Positions 1 through 9,273 of a DNA stretch of 64,000 nucleotides are shown piece after piece. Where the stretch lies: positions 42,593 through 106,592 of the forward strand of contig JAFUFU010000010.1 in NCBI GenBank assembly GCA_017469785.1, read 5' to 3'. A program made the position numbers and the translations under genes. How positions within the stretch are numbered: position 1 is the stretch's first letter; each line of letters begins with the position of its first letter. The DNA is from Treponema sp. (GTDB lineage: Bacteria; Spirochaetota; Spirochaetia; Treponematales; Treponemataceae). The notes under the pieces are model-generated. The model was not told where the DNA came from, did not search any database, and was given only the letters and a program-made list of their open reading frames with translations.

Positions 1-2
1 CT

Positions 3-1040
3 CGTGAAATTATTGATGGGATTTCGGAGGATGACCTTGACGATTCTGTTATTTACGAAGCAAAAGCCGTGTTAAGACGGCTGGATTCTATGGTCGAGAC
101 GGCTCAGAATTTCGTTTCATGGGAAGAGCATCCTGAAAACGTTTTCTGGGTGGCAGCAAAGAGGCTTCCTCCATCCATGGCAAAAAATTTTGATAATCCG
201 TTTTATTATGAATTCAACGAGACTCCTCTGGATATCGCGTCCCTAATGAACAAGGGCGTTTATGAACCGATGAAAAGTATTGTCTGCACATCGGCAACGC
301 TTTCAATCAGCAGGACTTTTGATTTCTGGAAAAAGCGGGTAGGAATAAACTTCATTGAAAAAGAGCGGGTAAAAAGCGGTGAATTCCTTTCTCCTTTCCC
401 TTATGAAAAGAATATGGTTTTCGCAGTCCCCAGTGATGCTCCATTCCCTGACAGCGAGAATTTTCAGGCTTTCGTTGAGAATGCCCTTGTCCAGATGATA
501 GAGGCTGCCGGCGGGAAAACACTGGTACTCTTTACGGCCTATGATTCCCTTCGCCATGCCTGCGATACAGTACGTACAAGACTCCGTTCCTCAGGAATAA
601 CTGTTTTGAAGCAGGGGGATGATGACCGCTTCAGGCTTCTGTCCCAGTTCAAGGACGAGGTGACGAGTTGCCTTTTTGCCACTGATTCTTTCTGGGAAGG
701 CGTTGACGTCCCTGGTGAATCCCTTTCTCTTGTAATCATCGTGAAAATGCCTTTCGGAGTGCCTTCTGACCCTGTATTTGCGGCCCGCAGTGAGGAAATT
801 TCAAAGAAAGGTGGTTTTCCCTTTATGGAGCTGAGCGTGCCTCAGGCCGTCATAAAATTCCGGCAGGGCTTCGGCCGCCTTATTCGCAGAGGTGACGATA
901 GGGGAGCGGTTGTGGCATTGGACAGGCGCATCATCGAAAAATCCTACGGAAGAATGTTTACCCAAAGTATCCCCGAAACACCTCTTGTCTACAAGCCGCT
1001 CTCGGAAGTAATTTCCGAAGTCAGAAAGTATTGTAAATAG
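3..1040 (+). CDS. DinG/XPD-family ATP-dependent helicase, C-terminal part
   Basis: The reading frame is open to the left edge of the window, so the N-terminal half with Walker A and the iron-sulfur region lies outside. The visible part holds the second helicase domain: the CTSATLS motif, the ATDSFWEGVDVPG block and the Q..RFRQGFGRLIRR-like motif VI, all typical of superfamily 2 DinG/XPD helicases. The family unwinds 5'-tailed DNA in repair and replication-transcription conflicts. Internal ATG/GTG codons are not used as the start because the homologous motifs continue upstream. No clear terminator follows the stop. It is partial only because of the window edge. Confidence 0.88.
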   Translation, partial: REIIDGISEDDLDDSVIYEAKAVLRRLDSMVETAQNFVSWEEHPENVFWVAAKRLPPSMAKNFDNPFYYEFNETPLDIASLMNKGVYEPMKSIVCTSATLSISRTFDFWKKRVGINFIEKERVKSGEFLSPFPYEKNMVFAVPSDAPFPDSENFQAFVENALVQMIEAAGGKTLVLFTAYDSLRHACDTVRTRLRSSGITVLKQGDDDRFRLLSQFKDEVTSCLFATDSFWEGVDVPGESLSLVIIVKMPFGVPSDPVFAARSEEISKKGGFPFMELSVPQAVIKFRQGFGRLIRRGDDRGAVVALDRRIIEKSYGRMFTQSIPETPLVYKPLSEVISEVRKYCK

Positions 1041-1120
1041 TGCAGGTAAAAGGATTCGTTTGTTGCCACGTGTTTTGTTTTGAATCTTTGGATTTCTTTT
1101 AAAATTATTTATATTTAAAC

Positions 1121-1149
1121 AAAAAAAAACTTGCCCGTAAAGCAAGTTT
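1121..1149 (-). terminator. Rho-independent terminator of the tRNA unit
   Basis: On the minus strand AAACTTGC and GCAAGTTT form an 8-bp stem with a 7-nt loop, followed by a run of T residues. It lies just past tRNA-Pro and ends the two-tRNA transcript. Confidence 0.8.
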
Positions 1150-1154
1150 ATTAG

Positions 1155-1227
1155 TCGGGATGACAGGATTCGAACCTGCGACATCTTGGTCCCAAACCAA
1201 GCGCGCTACCAGCTGCGCTACATCCCG
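1155..1227 (-). tRNA. tRNA-Pro (UGG anticodon)
   Basis: The cloverleaf folds by eye: a 7-bp acceptor (CGGGATG/CATCCCG), D arm GCGC/GCGC, anticodon stem CTTGG/CCAAG with loop TTTGGGA, and T arm with TTCGAAT. The CCA end is not encoded. It is the second gene of a unit with tRNA-Val, 5 nt downstream of it. Confidence 0.95.
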
Positions 1228-1232
1228 GAGAG

Positions 1233-1305
1233 TGGGCAGTGAGAGACTCGAACTCCCGACAACCTGGGTGTAAACCAGGGGCTCTACCAACTGAGCTAAC
1301 TGCCC
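1233..1305 (-). tRNA. tRNA-Val (UAC anticodon)
   Basis: Acceptor GGGCAGT/ACTGCCC, D stem GCTC/GAGC, anticodon stem CCTGG/CCAGG with loop TTTACAC, and T loop TTCGAGT. The CCA end is not encoded. It is first in the transcript, 24 nt from a strong promoter. Confidence 0.95.
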
Positions 1306-1329
1306 GAATGTGTTTCACAATGTTTCAAT

Positions 1330-1358
1330 ACTATATCAGAGAAACTAAAAAGAATCAA
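1330..1358 (-). promoter_or_regulatory. Sigma-70 type promoter of the tRNA unit
   Basis: On the minus strand TTGATT (1358-1353), a 17-nt spacer and TATAGT (1335-1330) lie directly upstream of tRNA-Val. Confidence 0.7.
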
Positions 1359-1420
1359 GTGCTTGTAGGGAATAAAATGAATTTTTTTCAAATTTTCATG
1401 AATTAATTTCTGAGTAAAAA

Positions 1421-1467
1421 AAAATCCCCATTTCTTCAAAGTGCACTCATGAAGAAAAGGGGATTTT
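1421..1467 (-). terminator. Bidirectional hairpin terminator
   Basis: A 17-bp inverted repeat with one mismatch (1421-1437 and 1451-1467) contains AAAATCCCC and GGGGATTTT with a 13-nt loop. It has T runs on the minus-strand exit side and follows the small zinc-ribbon gene by about 20 nt. Confidence 0.7.
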
Positions 1468-1488
1468 ATGTCTGCAAGATTCCAATTA

Positions 1489-1659
1489 TTATCTGAAATC
1501 TTTTGGTCGTCGCTCAACGCGTTTGCATTTCTGGCATTCGGCGTAGTTCTTGAGTCTGCCGTTTTCGAGCTTTGTTTTCATTTCGACTTCGCCACCGCAT
1601 GTGCAGTTGAATTTCTGTGTTGCAACGGTAGTACGAGAGTTCTTTGATGCACCAGCCAT
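1489..1659 (-). CDS. Small zinc-ribbon protein, unknown role
   Basis: This encodes 56 residues starting MAGASKNSRT. The start is set by an AGGGAGGC ribosome site 5 nt upstream; a longer frame to 1704 lacks one. The protein has a Cys-x-Cys pair (FNCTCGG) and a Cys-x-x-Cys pair (AECQKCK), which together look like one zinc ribbon, and a basic tail (KRVERRPKDFR). I recall small proteins of this kind in treponemes but cannot assign a function; ribosome or nucleic-acid association is only a guess from the charge and metal site. It is a single-gene transcript ended by the hairpin at 1421-1467. Confidence 0.75.
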   Translation of the reverse strand: MAGASKNSRTTVATQKFNCTCGGEVEMKTKLENGRLKNYAECQKCKRVERRPKDFR

Positions 1660-1792
1660 TTCTAGCCTCCCTATAGATAATCGATTATTTACATATATTA
1701 GCAAATCTGAAAAAGACTGTCAATATTTTAATATCGCTTCGGTATGGACTGCGAACTTTTATAAATGTCTAATCGTTTTTTTCTGAATTTAT

Positions 1793-1820
1793 TTGCAATT
1801 CATGAAAAATGGATTATAAT
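1793..1820 (+). promoter_or_regulatory. Promoter of the V-ATPase operon
   Basis: TTGCAA (1793-1798), a 16-nt spacer and a consensus TATAAT (1815-1820) lie 37 nt before the first gene. An AGAGAGG ribosome site precedes its ATG. Confidence 0.7.
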
Positions 1821-1857
1821 TTAAGAATAATTTATCTTATAAATAAGAGAGGTTTGC

Positions 1858-2475
1858 ATGGACATCCAGGTACAGGATTTAATCGAAAAGATTAAAAAAG
1901 ACGGTGTCGCTGCTGCCGAAAAATCTGCTTCTGAAGTAAAAGCTCAGGCTCAATCTGAGGCTGAGAGAATCATCGCAAATGCGAAAGAAGAAGCTGATAA
2001 AATCATCAAAGCAGCAAAAGATGAAACAGCGCGAATGGAAAAGGCAAGCGAAGACGCAATTCGTCAGGCTAGCCGGAACCTCGTGCTCTCATTTAGAGAC
2101 AGCATCACAAAGGAACTTTCTGCAATCATCACCGCAGAATCAGAAAAAGCTTATTCTTCTGACTTGCTCTCAAAACTCATCCCGGAAACGGTTAAGGCTT
2201 GGACGGCAAATACAGAGGCAAGCGAAGTCTCCGTTCTTCTGAACGAAAAAGATTTGAAAGCTCTGGAATCAAATCTTAAAGCAGCCCTCAAAGCCGAAAT
2301 CTCAAAAGGTCTCACGCTCAAGGTTGACTCTTCAATCAATTCTGGATTCCGTGTCGGCGTAAAAGACGGTGCGGCTTTCTACGACTTCTCTGCGGAAGCT
2401 GTCGCTGAGCTTTTCAGCGCATATTTGAATCCGCGGGTTGCCAGCATCATGAAAGAAGCTGCTAAATCTGAGTAG
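1858..2475 (+). CDS. atpE: V-type ATPase subunit E
   Basis: This 205-residue protein forms the peripheral stalk that holds the catalytic head against the membrane part of the V-type ATPase. Residues about 10-75 are rich in Ala, Lys and Glu with heptad spacing (KSASEVKAQAQSEAERII), the long coiled coil of subunit E; the rest is the globular C-terminal domain that contacts A and B. It is first in an operon whose order (E, DUF2764, A, B, D, I, K) is the one known from treponemes. No separate G subunit gene is present, so E may pair with an unrecognised partner, perhaps the next gene. Confidence 0.9.
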   Translation: MDIQVQDLIEKIKKDGVAAAEKSASEVKAQAQSEAERIIANAKEEADKIIKAAKDETARMEKASEDAIRQASRNLVLSFRDSITKELSAIITAESEKAYSSDLLSKLIPETVKAWTANTEASEVSVLLNEKDLKALESNLKAALKAEISKGLTLKVDSSINSGFRVGVKDGAAFYDFSAEAVAELFSAYLNPRVASIMKEAAKSE

Positions 2476-2493
2476 GATAAACGGGGGTAGAGT

Positions 2494-3033
2494 ATGAGTA
2501 ATCAATATTACCTTGTATCCCAGCTTCCCGGCTTTACGGTGAGCGATGATAAGGCGGTTCCAATTACTTATGAATACTATTACGACCTCTGTTCACGCTT
2601 TCTTAGCAAAAACGAAATGAAGATTCTTGACGGTCTTTCTTTGGAACCACCGCTGGAAGATTCAAAAACTGGCTCGTCATTCGTTGACACTTGGAATTAC
2701 AAGGAAAAGAGCCTCCGTCTGGCCCTGGCTCAAATTCGTGCCCTCCGCATGAAAAAGAAGTTCAGCGCCGGCAATGAGTCGATTGCTCCTGACGCGGTTC
2801 AGGCGGCACGCACTGCGAGCGGTATGGACAGTCCTTTGGCTGCCGAGCAATACCTCAACCAGTACAGGCTCACTGTTATTGAAAGCATGCGTCCGACAGA
2901 TGGATTTTCACTTGATGCCGTCTTCAGTTACGGTCTCAAGCTCAAGCTTGCCACCCGAATGAAAAAGTTCGACGAGGCAAACGGTTTGGCTTCTTACAAG
3001 AAGATTTATACAAGAATTCTTGAAGATAAATAG
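2494..3033 (+). CDS. DUF2764 protein of the spirochaete V-ATPase operon
   Basis: This 179-residue protein sits between subunits E and A, 18 nt after E, where treponemal V-ATPase operons carry a DUF2764 gene. It has no signal peptide or membrane segment. It starts YYLVSQLPGF and is mainly helical with many charged residues. Subunit C is not encoded in the operon, and C is also a cytoplasmic helical connector, so a C-like role is possible, but this is inference from position only. The start follows a GGGG-rich ribosome site. Confidence 0.75.
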   Translation: MSNQYYLVSQLPGFTVSDDKAVPITYEYYYDLCSRFLSKNEMKILDGLSLEPPLEDSKTGSSFVDTWNYKEKSLRLALAQIRALRMKKKFSAGNESIAPDAVQAARTASGMDSPLAAEQYLNQYRLTVIESMRPTDGFSLDAVFSYGLKLKLATRMKKFDEANGLASYKKIYTRILEDK

Positions 3034-3061
3034 TCTTGAAGATTTATAGATGGAGAATTAA

Positions 3062-4825
3062 ATGACGGATACAAAAGGAAAGGTAGTCGGAGTTAATGGA
3101 AACATGGTTTCTGTCGAATTTGACGGAAATGTTTCTATGAACGAAGTTGCCTATGTTAAAGTTGAGGACTCAAGCTTAAAGAGCGAAGTTATCCGTATCC
3201 GCGGAAATGTAGCTCAGCTTCAGGTCTACGAAATGACAAAAGGAATCAAGGCGGGGGATGTCGTTGAATTCACAGGCGACCTTCTTTCTGCCGAGCTTGG
3301 TCCAGGTCTTTTGGGACAGGTTTATGATGGTTTGCAGAACCCTCTTCCTTTGCTTGCCGAAAAGGCAGGCTGGTTCCTTGAGAAGGGTATTTATGTTGAC
3401 CCTCTCGACAAAGAAAAACAGTGGGAATTCACACCGACTGCAAAAGTTGGCGACGTTCTCAAAGCCGGAGAATATGTGGGAACTGTTCCGGAAGGACCTT
3501 TCACCCACAAAATCTTCGTGCCATTCTATCTGCTTGGCACATACACGGTAAAATCTATCAAAGAAAAGGGTTCTTACACCCTCAAAGACAAGATTGCCGT
3601 TCTCACCGACGAAAAGGGCAACGATGTTGAAATCGGTCTCTCATTCAAATGGCCGGTCAAACGTGCCGTAAACTGCTATGCAGAGCGCCTGGCTCCAACA
3701 GAGACAATGGTCACAAAAGTCCGACTTATCGATACTTTCTTCCCTGTTGCACGAGGCGGTACATATTGTATCCCGGGTCCATTCGGTGCCGGTAAAACAG
3801 TATTGCAGCACACCACTTCAAAATACGCTGACGTTGACATCGTAATCATCGCGGCTTGTGGTGAGCGAGCAGGTGAGGTCGTCGAGACTTTGACTGAGTT
3901 CCCTGAACTCAAAGACCCGAAAACAGGCAAATCTTTGATGGAGCGAACAATCATCATTTGTAACACTTCATCAATGCCGGTCGCTTCACGAGAAGCTTCG
4001 GTTTACACATCGGTAACACTGGCTGAATACTACCGACAGATGGGCTTGAATGTCCTTCTTCTTGCTGACTCAACATCCCGCTGGGCACAGGCTTTGCGAG
4101 AAATGTCAGGCCGCTTGGAAGAGATTCCTGGCGAGGAAGCTTTCCCGGCTTACATGGAGTCTTACATCGCAGCATTCTACGAGCGCGCCGGTCAGGTTCG
4201 TTTGAGCGACGGAAGCAAAGGCTCTGTCACAATCGGCGGTACAGTTTCTCCTGCTGGCGGTAACTTCGAGGAACCTGTCACACAGGCAACTCTTAAGGTC
4301 GTCGGAGCCTTCCACGGTCTTAGCCGCGCCCGATCAGACGCACGAAAATATCCTGCAATCGACCCGATTCAGTCTTGGTCAAAATACCACGGTATCATCG
4401 CTCAGGACAAAGTTGACTTCTGTTTCAATGTCCTCAAAAAGGGCGTAGACGTAGGCTCAATGATGAAGGTCGTCGGTGAGGAAGGTACGTCTCTTGATGA
4501 CTACCTCGTATATCTTAAGGAAGAGATGCTTGATGCGGTTTACTTCCAGCAGAACTCATTCGACGCAATCGACGCTAACGCAACGGTTGAGCGACAGAAA
4601 TACGATCTTGACAAGCTGATCAAGATTCTCGGTTCTGATTTTACACTTTCAGACAAGGATGAAGCCCGAACTTACTTCAACCAGCTCCGCCAGAAGTTCC
4701 TCGACTGGAACTACACTGAGTTTGAGAGCGATGACTTCAAGAAACTCGAAAAAGAAATCGATGATTTGTATGCTTCAAAATCAGGCAAACTGAACGCAGA
4801 AGCAGAGAATCTTCTCAAAGCATAG
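3062..4825 (+). CDS. atpA: V-type ATPase catalytic subunit A
   Basis: This 587-residue protein is the ATP-hydrolysing subunit of the cytoplasmic head. It shows the N-terminal beta-barrel, the non-homologous insert typical of A subunits (about residues 110-200), the Walker A loop GPFGAGKT at residues 239-246, the GERAGEV segment and the LLADSTSRWAQALREMSGRLEEIPGEE block around residues 330-360. The length is normal for the family. It begins 28 nt after the DUF2764 gene and ends 16 nt before subunit B, consistent with one transcript. Confidence 0.97.
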   Translation: MTDTKGKVVGVNGNMVSVEFDGNVSMNEVAYVKVEDSSLKSEVIRIRGNVAQLQVYEMTKGIKAGDVVEFTGDLLSAELGPGLLGQVYDGLQNPLPLLAEKAGWFLEKGIYVDPLDKEKQWEFTPTAKVGDVLKAGEYVGTVPEGPFTHKIFVPFYLLGTYTVKSIKEKGSYTLKDKIAVLTDEKGNDVEIGLSFKWPVKRAVNCYAERLAPTETMVTKVRLIDTFFPVARGGTYCIPGPFGAGKTVLQHTTSKYADVDIVIIAACGERAGEVVETLTEFPELKDPKTGKSLMERTIIICNTSSMPVASREASVYTSVTLAEYYRQMGLNVLLLADSTSRWAQALREMSGRLEEIPGEEAFPAYMESYIAAFYERAGQVRLSDGSKGSVTIGGTVSPAGGNFEEPVTQATLKVVGAFHGLSRARSDARKYPAIDPIQSWSKYHGIIAQDKVDFCFNVLKKGVDVGSMMKVVGEEGTSLDDYLVYLKEEMLDAVYFQQNSFDAIDANATVERQKYDLDKLIKILGSDFTLSDKDEARTYFNQLRQKFLDWNYTEFESDDFKKLEKEIDDLYASKSGKLNAEAENLLKA

Positions 4826-4841
4826 GGGACGGTGAATAGAT

Positions 4842-6137
4842 ATGAATAAGGTATACAATAAAATCGAATCTATTACAGGTTCCGTAATTACAGTAAAAGC
4901 AGAGGGCGTTAAATACAACGAACTTGCAGAAATCACCACACGGTTCGGAAAATCTCTCGCTGAGGTCAACAAAATCGACGGTGACACAGTTTCACTGCAG
5001 GTTTTCGCAGGCGGACGAGGTGTCTCTACAGGTGACCAGATCCGCTTCCTCGGAAACGAAATGCGCGTTTCTTTCGGCGACGATTTGATGGGACGAATCT
5101 TCAACGGTTCGGGTGAGCCTCGCGACAACGGACCGGCTCTTACAGAGAACATGAAGCCAATCGGCGGTCCTTCTGTAAACCCTTCAAAGCGTATCCTCGC
5201 TGAGCGAATGATGCGTACCAACATTCCGATGATTGATATGTTCAACACTCTGGTCGTTTCTCAGAAACTTCCAATCTTCTCTATCTCCGGTGAACCTTAT
5301 AACCAGCTCCTTGCACGAATCGCTATGCAGGCTGAGGCTGATGTAATCGTTCTCGGCGGTATGGGTCTTAAATACGACGACTTCCTTTACTTCAAGAAGA
5401 CTCTGGAAGACGGCGGCTCTTTGAGCAAGACAGTCATGTTCATCCACACGGCTGCTGACCCAACCGTAGAATGTATCAAAATCCCTGATATGTCTCTGGC
5501 AGTAGCAGAGCAGTTCGCCTTGCAGAACAAGGACGTTCTCGTTCTTCTTACCGACATGACTTCTTATGCAGACGCCATGAAGGAAATCGCTATCACACAG
5601 GAGCAGGTTCCTTCAAACCGTGGTTATCCTGGAGACCTTTACTCACAGCTGGCTGCCCGCTACGAAAAGGCAGTTGACTTCAAGGGTAGCGGCTCAGTAA
5701 CAGTTCTTGCTGTAACAACAATGCCTGGCGACGACGTTACTCACCCGGTTCCGGATAACACTGGTTACATCACCGAAGGTCAGTATTATCTTAAGGGCGG
5801 CCGTATCGAGCCATTCGGTTCTCTTTCACGACTCAAGCAGAACGTAAACGGCAAGACTCGTAAAGATCACCGTGCCCTCATGGACGCTATGATTCGTCTT
5901 TATTCTTCTTATAAAGACACCCTGGAAAAGAAATCAATGGGCTTCATGATGAGTAAGTGGGACGAAAAGCTCCTTAAATACGGTGAAATGTTCGAGAAAG
6001 AGATGATGGACTTGTCCGTCAACATTTCTCTTGAAGGCGCTCTTGATCTTGGTTGGAAAATCCTCGCTGATTGTTTCGACAAAGACGAGACGGGTATTAA
6101 GTCTGAATTGATTAGCGAATTCTGGCCGAATAAATAG
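4842..6137 (+). CDS. atpB: V-type ATPase regulatory subunit B
   Basis: This 431-residue protein is the non-catalytic partner that alternates with A in the head. It lacks a Walker A loop, as expected: the P-loop position reads [15 protein letters not shown]. It keeps [16 protein letters not shown] and the [20 protein letters not shown] region of B subunits. The length is slightly below that of many homologues but both ends look complete. The ribosome site GGGACGGTGAATAG lies in the short gap after A. Confidence 0.96.
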   Translation: MNKVYNKIESITGSVITVKAEGVKYNELAEITTRFGKSLAEVNKIDGDTVSLQVFAGGRGVSTGDQIRFLGNEMRVSFGDDLMGRIFNGSGEPRDNGPALTENMKPIGGPSVNPSKRILAERMMRTNIPMIDMFNTLVVSQKLPIFSISGEPYNQLLARIAMQAEADVIVLGGMGLKYDDFLYFKKTLEDGGSLSKTVMFIHTAADPTVECIKIPDMSLAVAEQFALQNKDVLVLLTDMTSYADAMKEIAITQEQVPSNRGYPGDLYSQLAARYEKAVDFKGSGSVTVLAVTTMPGDDVTHPVPDNTGYITEGQYYLKGGRIEPFGSLSRLKQNVNGKTRKDHRALMDAMIRLYSSYKDTLEKKSMGFMMSKWDEKLLKYGEMFEKEMMDLSVNISLEGALDLGWKILADCFDKDETGIKSELISEFWPNK

Positions 6138-6155
6138 TTTTGCGGAGTAGATTGC

Positions 6156-6806
6156 ATGGCAAAAATTAAGCTGACTAAAAATGAACAGAAAGCTCAGAAA
6201 GACGCGCTGAAAATGTACCAGCGTTATCTTCCTACGCTTACGCTCAAAAAACAGCAGCTTCAATCTGAAATCAGAACTATCGAGCAGAAGGCAAACGAAG
6301 TCCGTGCACAGCGGGTCGCCCTTGAACAGGAGTTTAAGGTCTGGATCAGCGTGTTCGGCGAAGAAGAGGCCTTCAAGCCCGGCATGGTTACTGTCCGCAA
6401 TATAAAGAAAGGTGTCGGCAACATAGCCGGCGTTACGATTCCAGTGTATGAGGGAGCCGAATTCGGGCGGGGTGACTACGATTTGTATGAGACACCGCTC
6501 TGGATTGACTTGGCTGCCGACCGCATGGAAAAGGCACTTTCTTTAGATTTGGAAGCCAGCGTTCTTGATGAGCAGGTAAGGCTGCTTTCTCAGGAACTGC
6601 GCACTACAAGCCAGCGCGTAAACCTCTTTGAGAAGGTTAAGATTCCTGAGGCAAAGGCAAACATCAAAAAGATTTCGGTTTATCTTGGCGACCAGCAGGT
6701 TAGTGCGGTTGTAATCTCTAAGGTCTCTAAAAAGAAGATTGATCAGAGAAATGCTGCTGCCGCTGCCGCTAAGATTGCCGAAGAAGCAAAGGGGGCTCGC
6801 TCATGA
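6156..6806 (+). CDS. atpD: V-type ATPase subunit D (central stalk)
   Basis: This 216-residue protein is the rotor shaft inside the A/B ring. It starts MAKIKLTKNEQKAQKDALKMY and forms two long helices (about residues 10-70 and 115-175), the antiparallel coiled coil of subunit D. A short Ala/Lys-rich C-terminus follows. It overlaps subunit I by 4 nt (ATGA), so translation is probably coupled. Subunit F, its usual partner at the base of the shaft, is not encoded in this operon. Confidence 0.93.
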   Translation: MAKIKLTKNEQKAQKDALKMYQRYLPTLTLKKQQLQSEIRTIEQKANEVRAQRVALEQEFKVWISVFGEEEAFKPGMVTVRNIKKGVGNIAGVTIPVYEGAEFGRGDYDLYETPLWIDLAADRMEKALSLDLEASVLDEQVRLLSQELRTTSQRVNLFEKVKIPEAKANIKKISVYLGDQQVSAVVISKVSKKKIDQRNAAAAAAKIAEEAKGARS

Positions 6807-8731
6807 TAGTCCCAATGAAAAAAATCTCCCTTGTTGTTCTAGAAAATGAGCGCAAGGAAGCATTAAAGGCATTGCGAAAGCTTGGCGTTCTTCATGTCGA
6901 GGAAGTCCAGGGTTCAAGTGAGGAGCTTGCTTCTTACAAAGACCAGAATTCCAAGATTGAGAAGGCTCTGGCCATTCTCACGGAAATCAAGCTGGGCAAA
7001 AAAGAAACGCCCAAGCAGACTCTCGTGGGAAAAGAAGCTGCTTTCGACATCGCAAAGAATATTCTCGCCCTCACAGATGAAAAGAAATCTTGCTTTGACC
7101 GCATCACCAATGATTCGGTTGAGCTTGAGCGATTCGCAAAGTGGGGTGGAGTAAACCCGGCGGATTTTGCCGAGCTTTCAGAAGAGAATATTCATCTCGC
7201 TTTGTATGAAATTCCGTCAGACAAATACGCTCTGATTGGAGAAGAAGCAAAGACCGTGATTGTCTCAAAAGACAAGTCGCAGACAAGATTCGTTTTGGTA
7301 AGCGAAAAGCCTTTCGTCGTCAATGAGCGACCGGAAGGGCTTCCTGCCGAAGCATATCAGGTCGTGCTTCCCCGCATTTCAACAGATGCCTTAAAGAAGG
7401 AAATTTCTGATTCAAAGGCACGCATTGCTGAAATCGAAAATGAGATTAAGGCAAGCGTCCAGTACAAGAACGCGCTCAAAGATTCTGTCAGCGTTATCGC
7501 AAAGGACATTGAGCTTGAAAATTTGTATTCGGGCATGGGAATCGAAGAAAATCTGTCTTGGATTACAGGCTTCGTTCCTGTGGATTCAATGGCAAAATTC
7601 GAGTCTTTCGCAAAAGAACAGAAATGGGCTTTTGCCTCAAGCGACCCAAGCGACGATGATGCCGTTCCGACAAAACTCAAGAACAACAAGCTCGTAAGTT
7701 TGATTTATCCGCTTACGGACTTCTTGGGAACTGTTCCTGGCTATCACGAATACGATATTTCAGGCTGGTTCCTGGCTTTCTTCACAATCTTCTTCGGAAT
7801 GATTTTCGGAGACGGTGGATACGGTGCATTGGTCACTGCCGTCGCGCTTATCTTCATTTTGAAGAGCGTTTTCGGTGGCAAAAAAGTTTCTCCGATGCTT
7901 GGTCTTGTCCTTCTTTTGGGCGTGGCTACCATGGTTTGGGGTGCTGTTACTTGCACTTGGTTCGGCTTAAAGCCAGAGCAGCTTCCTGACTGGATTGTCT
8001 CGCTCTCGGTTCCGCCGATTTCAAATGCCTACGAGAATGTTCAGTGGCTTCCTTTCTGGACAACTGACGCCTCGGCTGGCACGCTTAATACGGCTCAAAA
8101 CCTTCAGATTTTCTGTTTCACTCTGGCTCTTATCCAGCTTTGTGTGGCACATCTTAAGGGAATGGGGCGATACATCAAGGACAAAGCTCACCGGCTTAAA
8201 TTCTTGGGTGAATTCGGTTCATTCGTGCAGCTTATCGGTATGTACTGGGTCGTACTTTCTATGGTCGTTGACGGAAATGTCTTCCCCCTTATGGGCGGAG
8301 ATGTTTACGGTCTTCCCTGGGGAACGATTTCAATCGCGATGGTCGGCGGTGGATTTGCATTCAGCTTCGTTTTCGCAAACTACGAAGGAAGCGTCGCTAA
8401 GTCAATCCTTGAGAGCGTAAAGAACATCATCTCGGTTTTGCTGGGAGTTGTTAACGTATTCTCGGACATCGTCTCATACATCCGATTGTGGGCTGTAGGT
8501 CTGGCAGGAGCCGCAATTTCAGGCACGGTAAACACATTCGCAGGTCCTTTGGTAGGTCACGCGGCTTTGTTCATCGTCCTTATCGTATTGCTTGTTTTTG
8601 GTCATGGCTTGAACATGATTTTGAACTTGCTTTCGGTCATAGTCCACGGCGTTCGTTTGAACACCCTTGAGTTCTCAAATCACTTGGGAATGAGTTGGGC
8701 TGGCTTTAAGTATGAACCGCTCAAAGAGTAG
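6803..8731 (+). CDS. atpI: V-type ATPase membrane subunit I (a subunit)
   Basis: This 642-residue protein has an N-terminal cytoplasmic arm (about residues 1-310, with coiled coils near 40-110 and 200-240) and a C-terminal membrane half with about seven segments. The segment DIVSYIRLWAVGLAG near residue 560 carries the arginine that faces the ion-binding glutamates of the K ring during rotation. The start ATG overlaps the end of subunit D. The length matches bacterial I subunits. An 87-nt gap to subunit K, with a fresh GGAG ribosome site, separates it from the last gene. Confidence 0.95.
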   Translation: MIVPMKKISLVVLENERKEALKALRKLGVLHVEEVQGSSEELASYKDQNSKIEKALAILTEIKLGKKETPKQTLVGKEAAFDIAKNILALTDEKKSCFDRITNDSVELERFAKWGGVNPADFAELSEENIHLALYEIPSDKYALIGEEAKTVIVSKDKSQTRFVLVSEKPFVVNERPEGLPAEAYQVVLPRISTDALKKEISDSKARIAEIENEIKASVQYKNALKDSVSVIAKDIELENLYSGMGIEENLSWITGFVPVDSMAKFESFAKEQKWAFASSDPSDDDAVPTKLKNNKLVSLIYPLTDFLGTVPGYHEYDISGWFLAFFTIFFGMIFGDGGYGALVTAVALIFILKSVFGGKKVSPMLGLVLLLGVATMVWGAVTCTWFGLKPEQLPDWIVSLSVPPISNAYENVQWLPFWTTDASAGTLNTAQNLQIFCFTLALIQLCVAHLKGMGRYIKDKAHRLKFLGEFGSFVQLIGMYWVVLSMVVDGNVFPLMGGDVYGLPWGTISIAMVGGGFAFSFVFANYEGSVAKSILESVKNIISVLLGVVNVFSDIVSYIRLWAVGLAGAAISGTVNTFAGPLVGHAALFIVLIVLLVFGHGLNMILNLLSVIVHGVRLNTLEFSNHLGMSWAGFKYEPLKE

Positions 8732-8818
8732 GGCGATTTATATAGAATAAAAAGTGATTTTGCTTTTTGATTGAGGCATAATCACAGCAAAAAGAAAATT
8801 CTTTCATAGGAGAAAAAT

Positions 8819-9250
8819 ATGAATTTTGGAATGATTGGTGCAGGTCTTGTAATGGGTATTGCGGCTATTGGCTCAGCAATTGGTATCGGAATCGCTGGAC
8901 AGGGTGCTATTGGTGCTTGGAAACGCTGTTTCATGGCTAATAAACCGGCTCCATTTATCTTGACAGTCTTCGCAGGTGCTCCACTTACACAGACAATCTA
9001 CGGCTTCCTTCTCATGCAGCAGATGGCAGGATCTGCAAAAATCGCTGAGAATCCGCTTTTCTTCCTCGGTTTGGGAATTGCGGCAGGTCTTGCAATGTGT
9101 TTCTCTGCTATCGCTCAGGGAAAAGCTGGTGCGGCAGGCAGCGACGCTCTCGGTGAGACTGGAAAAGGCTTCTCTAACTACATCATGGTTGTCGGTCTTT
9201 GCGAAACTGTAGCTTTGTTCGCAATGGTATTCGGAATGATCCAGTGCTAA
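8819..9250 (+). CDS. atpK: V-type ATPase proteolipid subunit K
   Basis: This 143-residue protein has four membrane helices (two fused hairpins) and forms the rotor ring. The ion site can be read from known Enterococcus hirae NtpK ligands: Thr57-Gln58 in PLTQTIYGF, Gln100 in SAIAQGKAG and Glu129 in GLCETVALF all align by eye. The pattern is that of a sodium-binding ring with one carboxylate per four helices. The first hairpin lacks a carboxylate, as in other duplicated proteolipids. It is the last gene of the operon. Confidence 0.94.
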   Translation: MNFGMIGAGLVMGIAAIGSAIGIGIAGQGAIGAWKRCFMANKPAPFILTVFAGAPLTQTIYGFLLMQQMAGSAKIAENPLFFLGLGIAAGLAMCFSAIAQGKAGAAGSDALGETGKGFSNYIMVVGLCETVALFAMVFGMIQC

Positions 9251-9273
9251 GGTAGACTGAATAATACAAAAAA

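Noticed and set aside
801-1290. Minus-strand open frames across the helicase end and tRNA genes
   Set aside because: They run through two tRNAs, have no ribosome sites and no recognisable composition; they are shadows.
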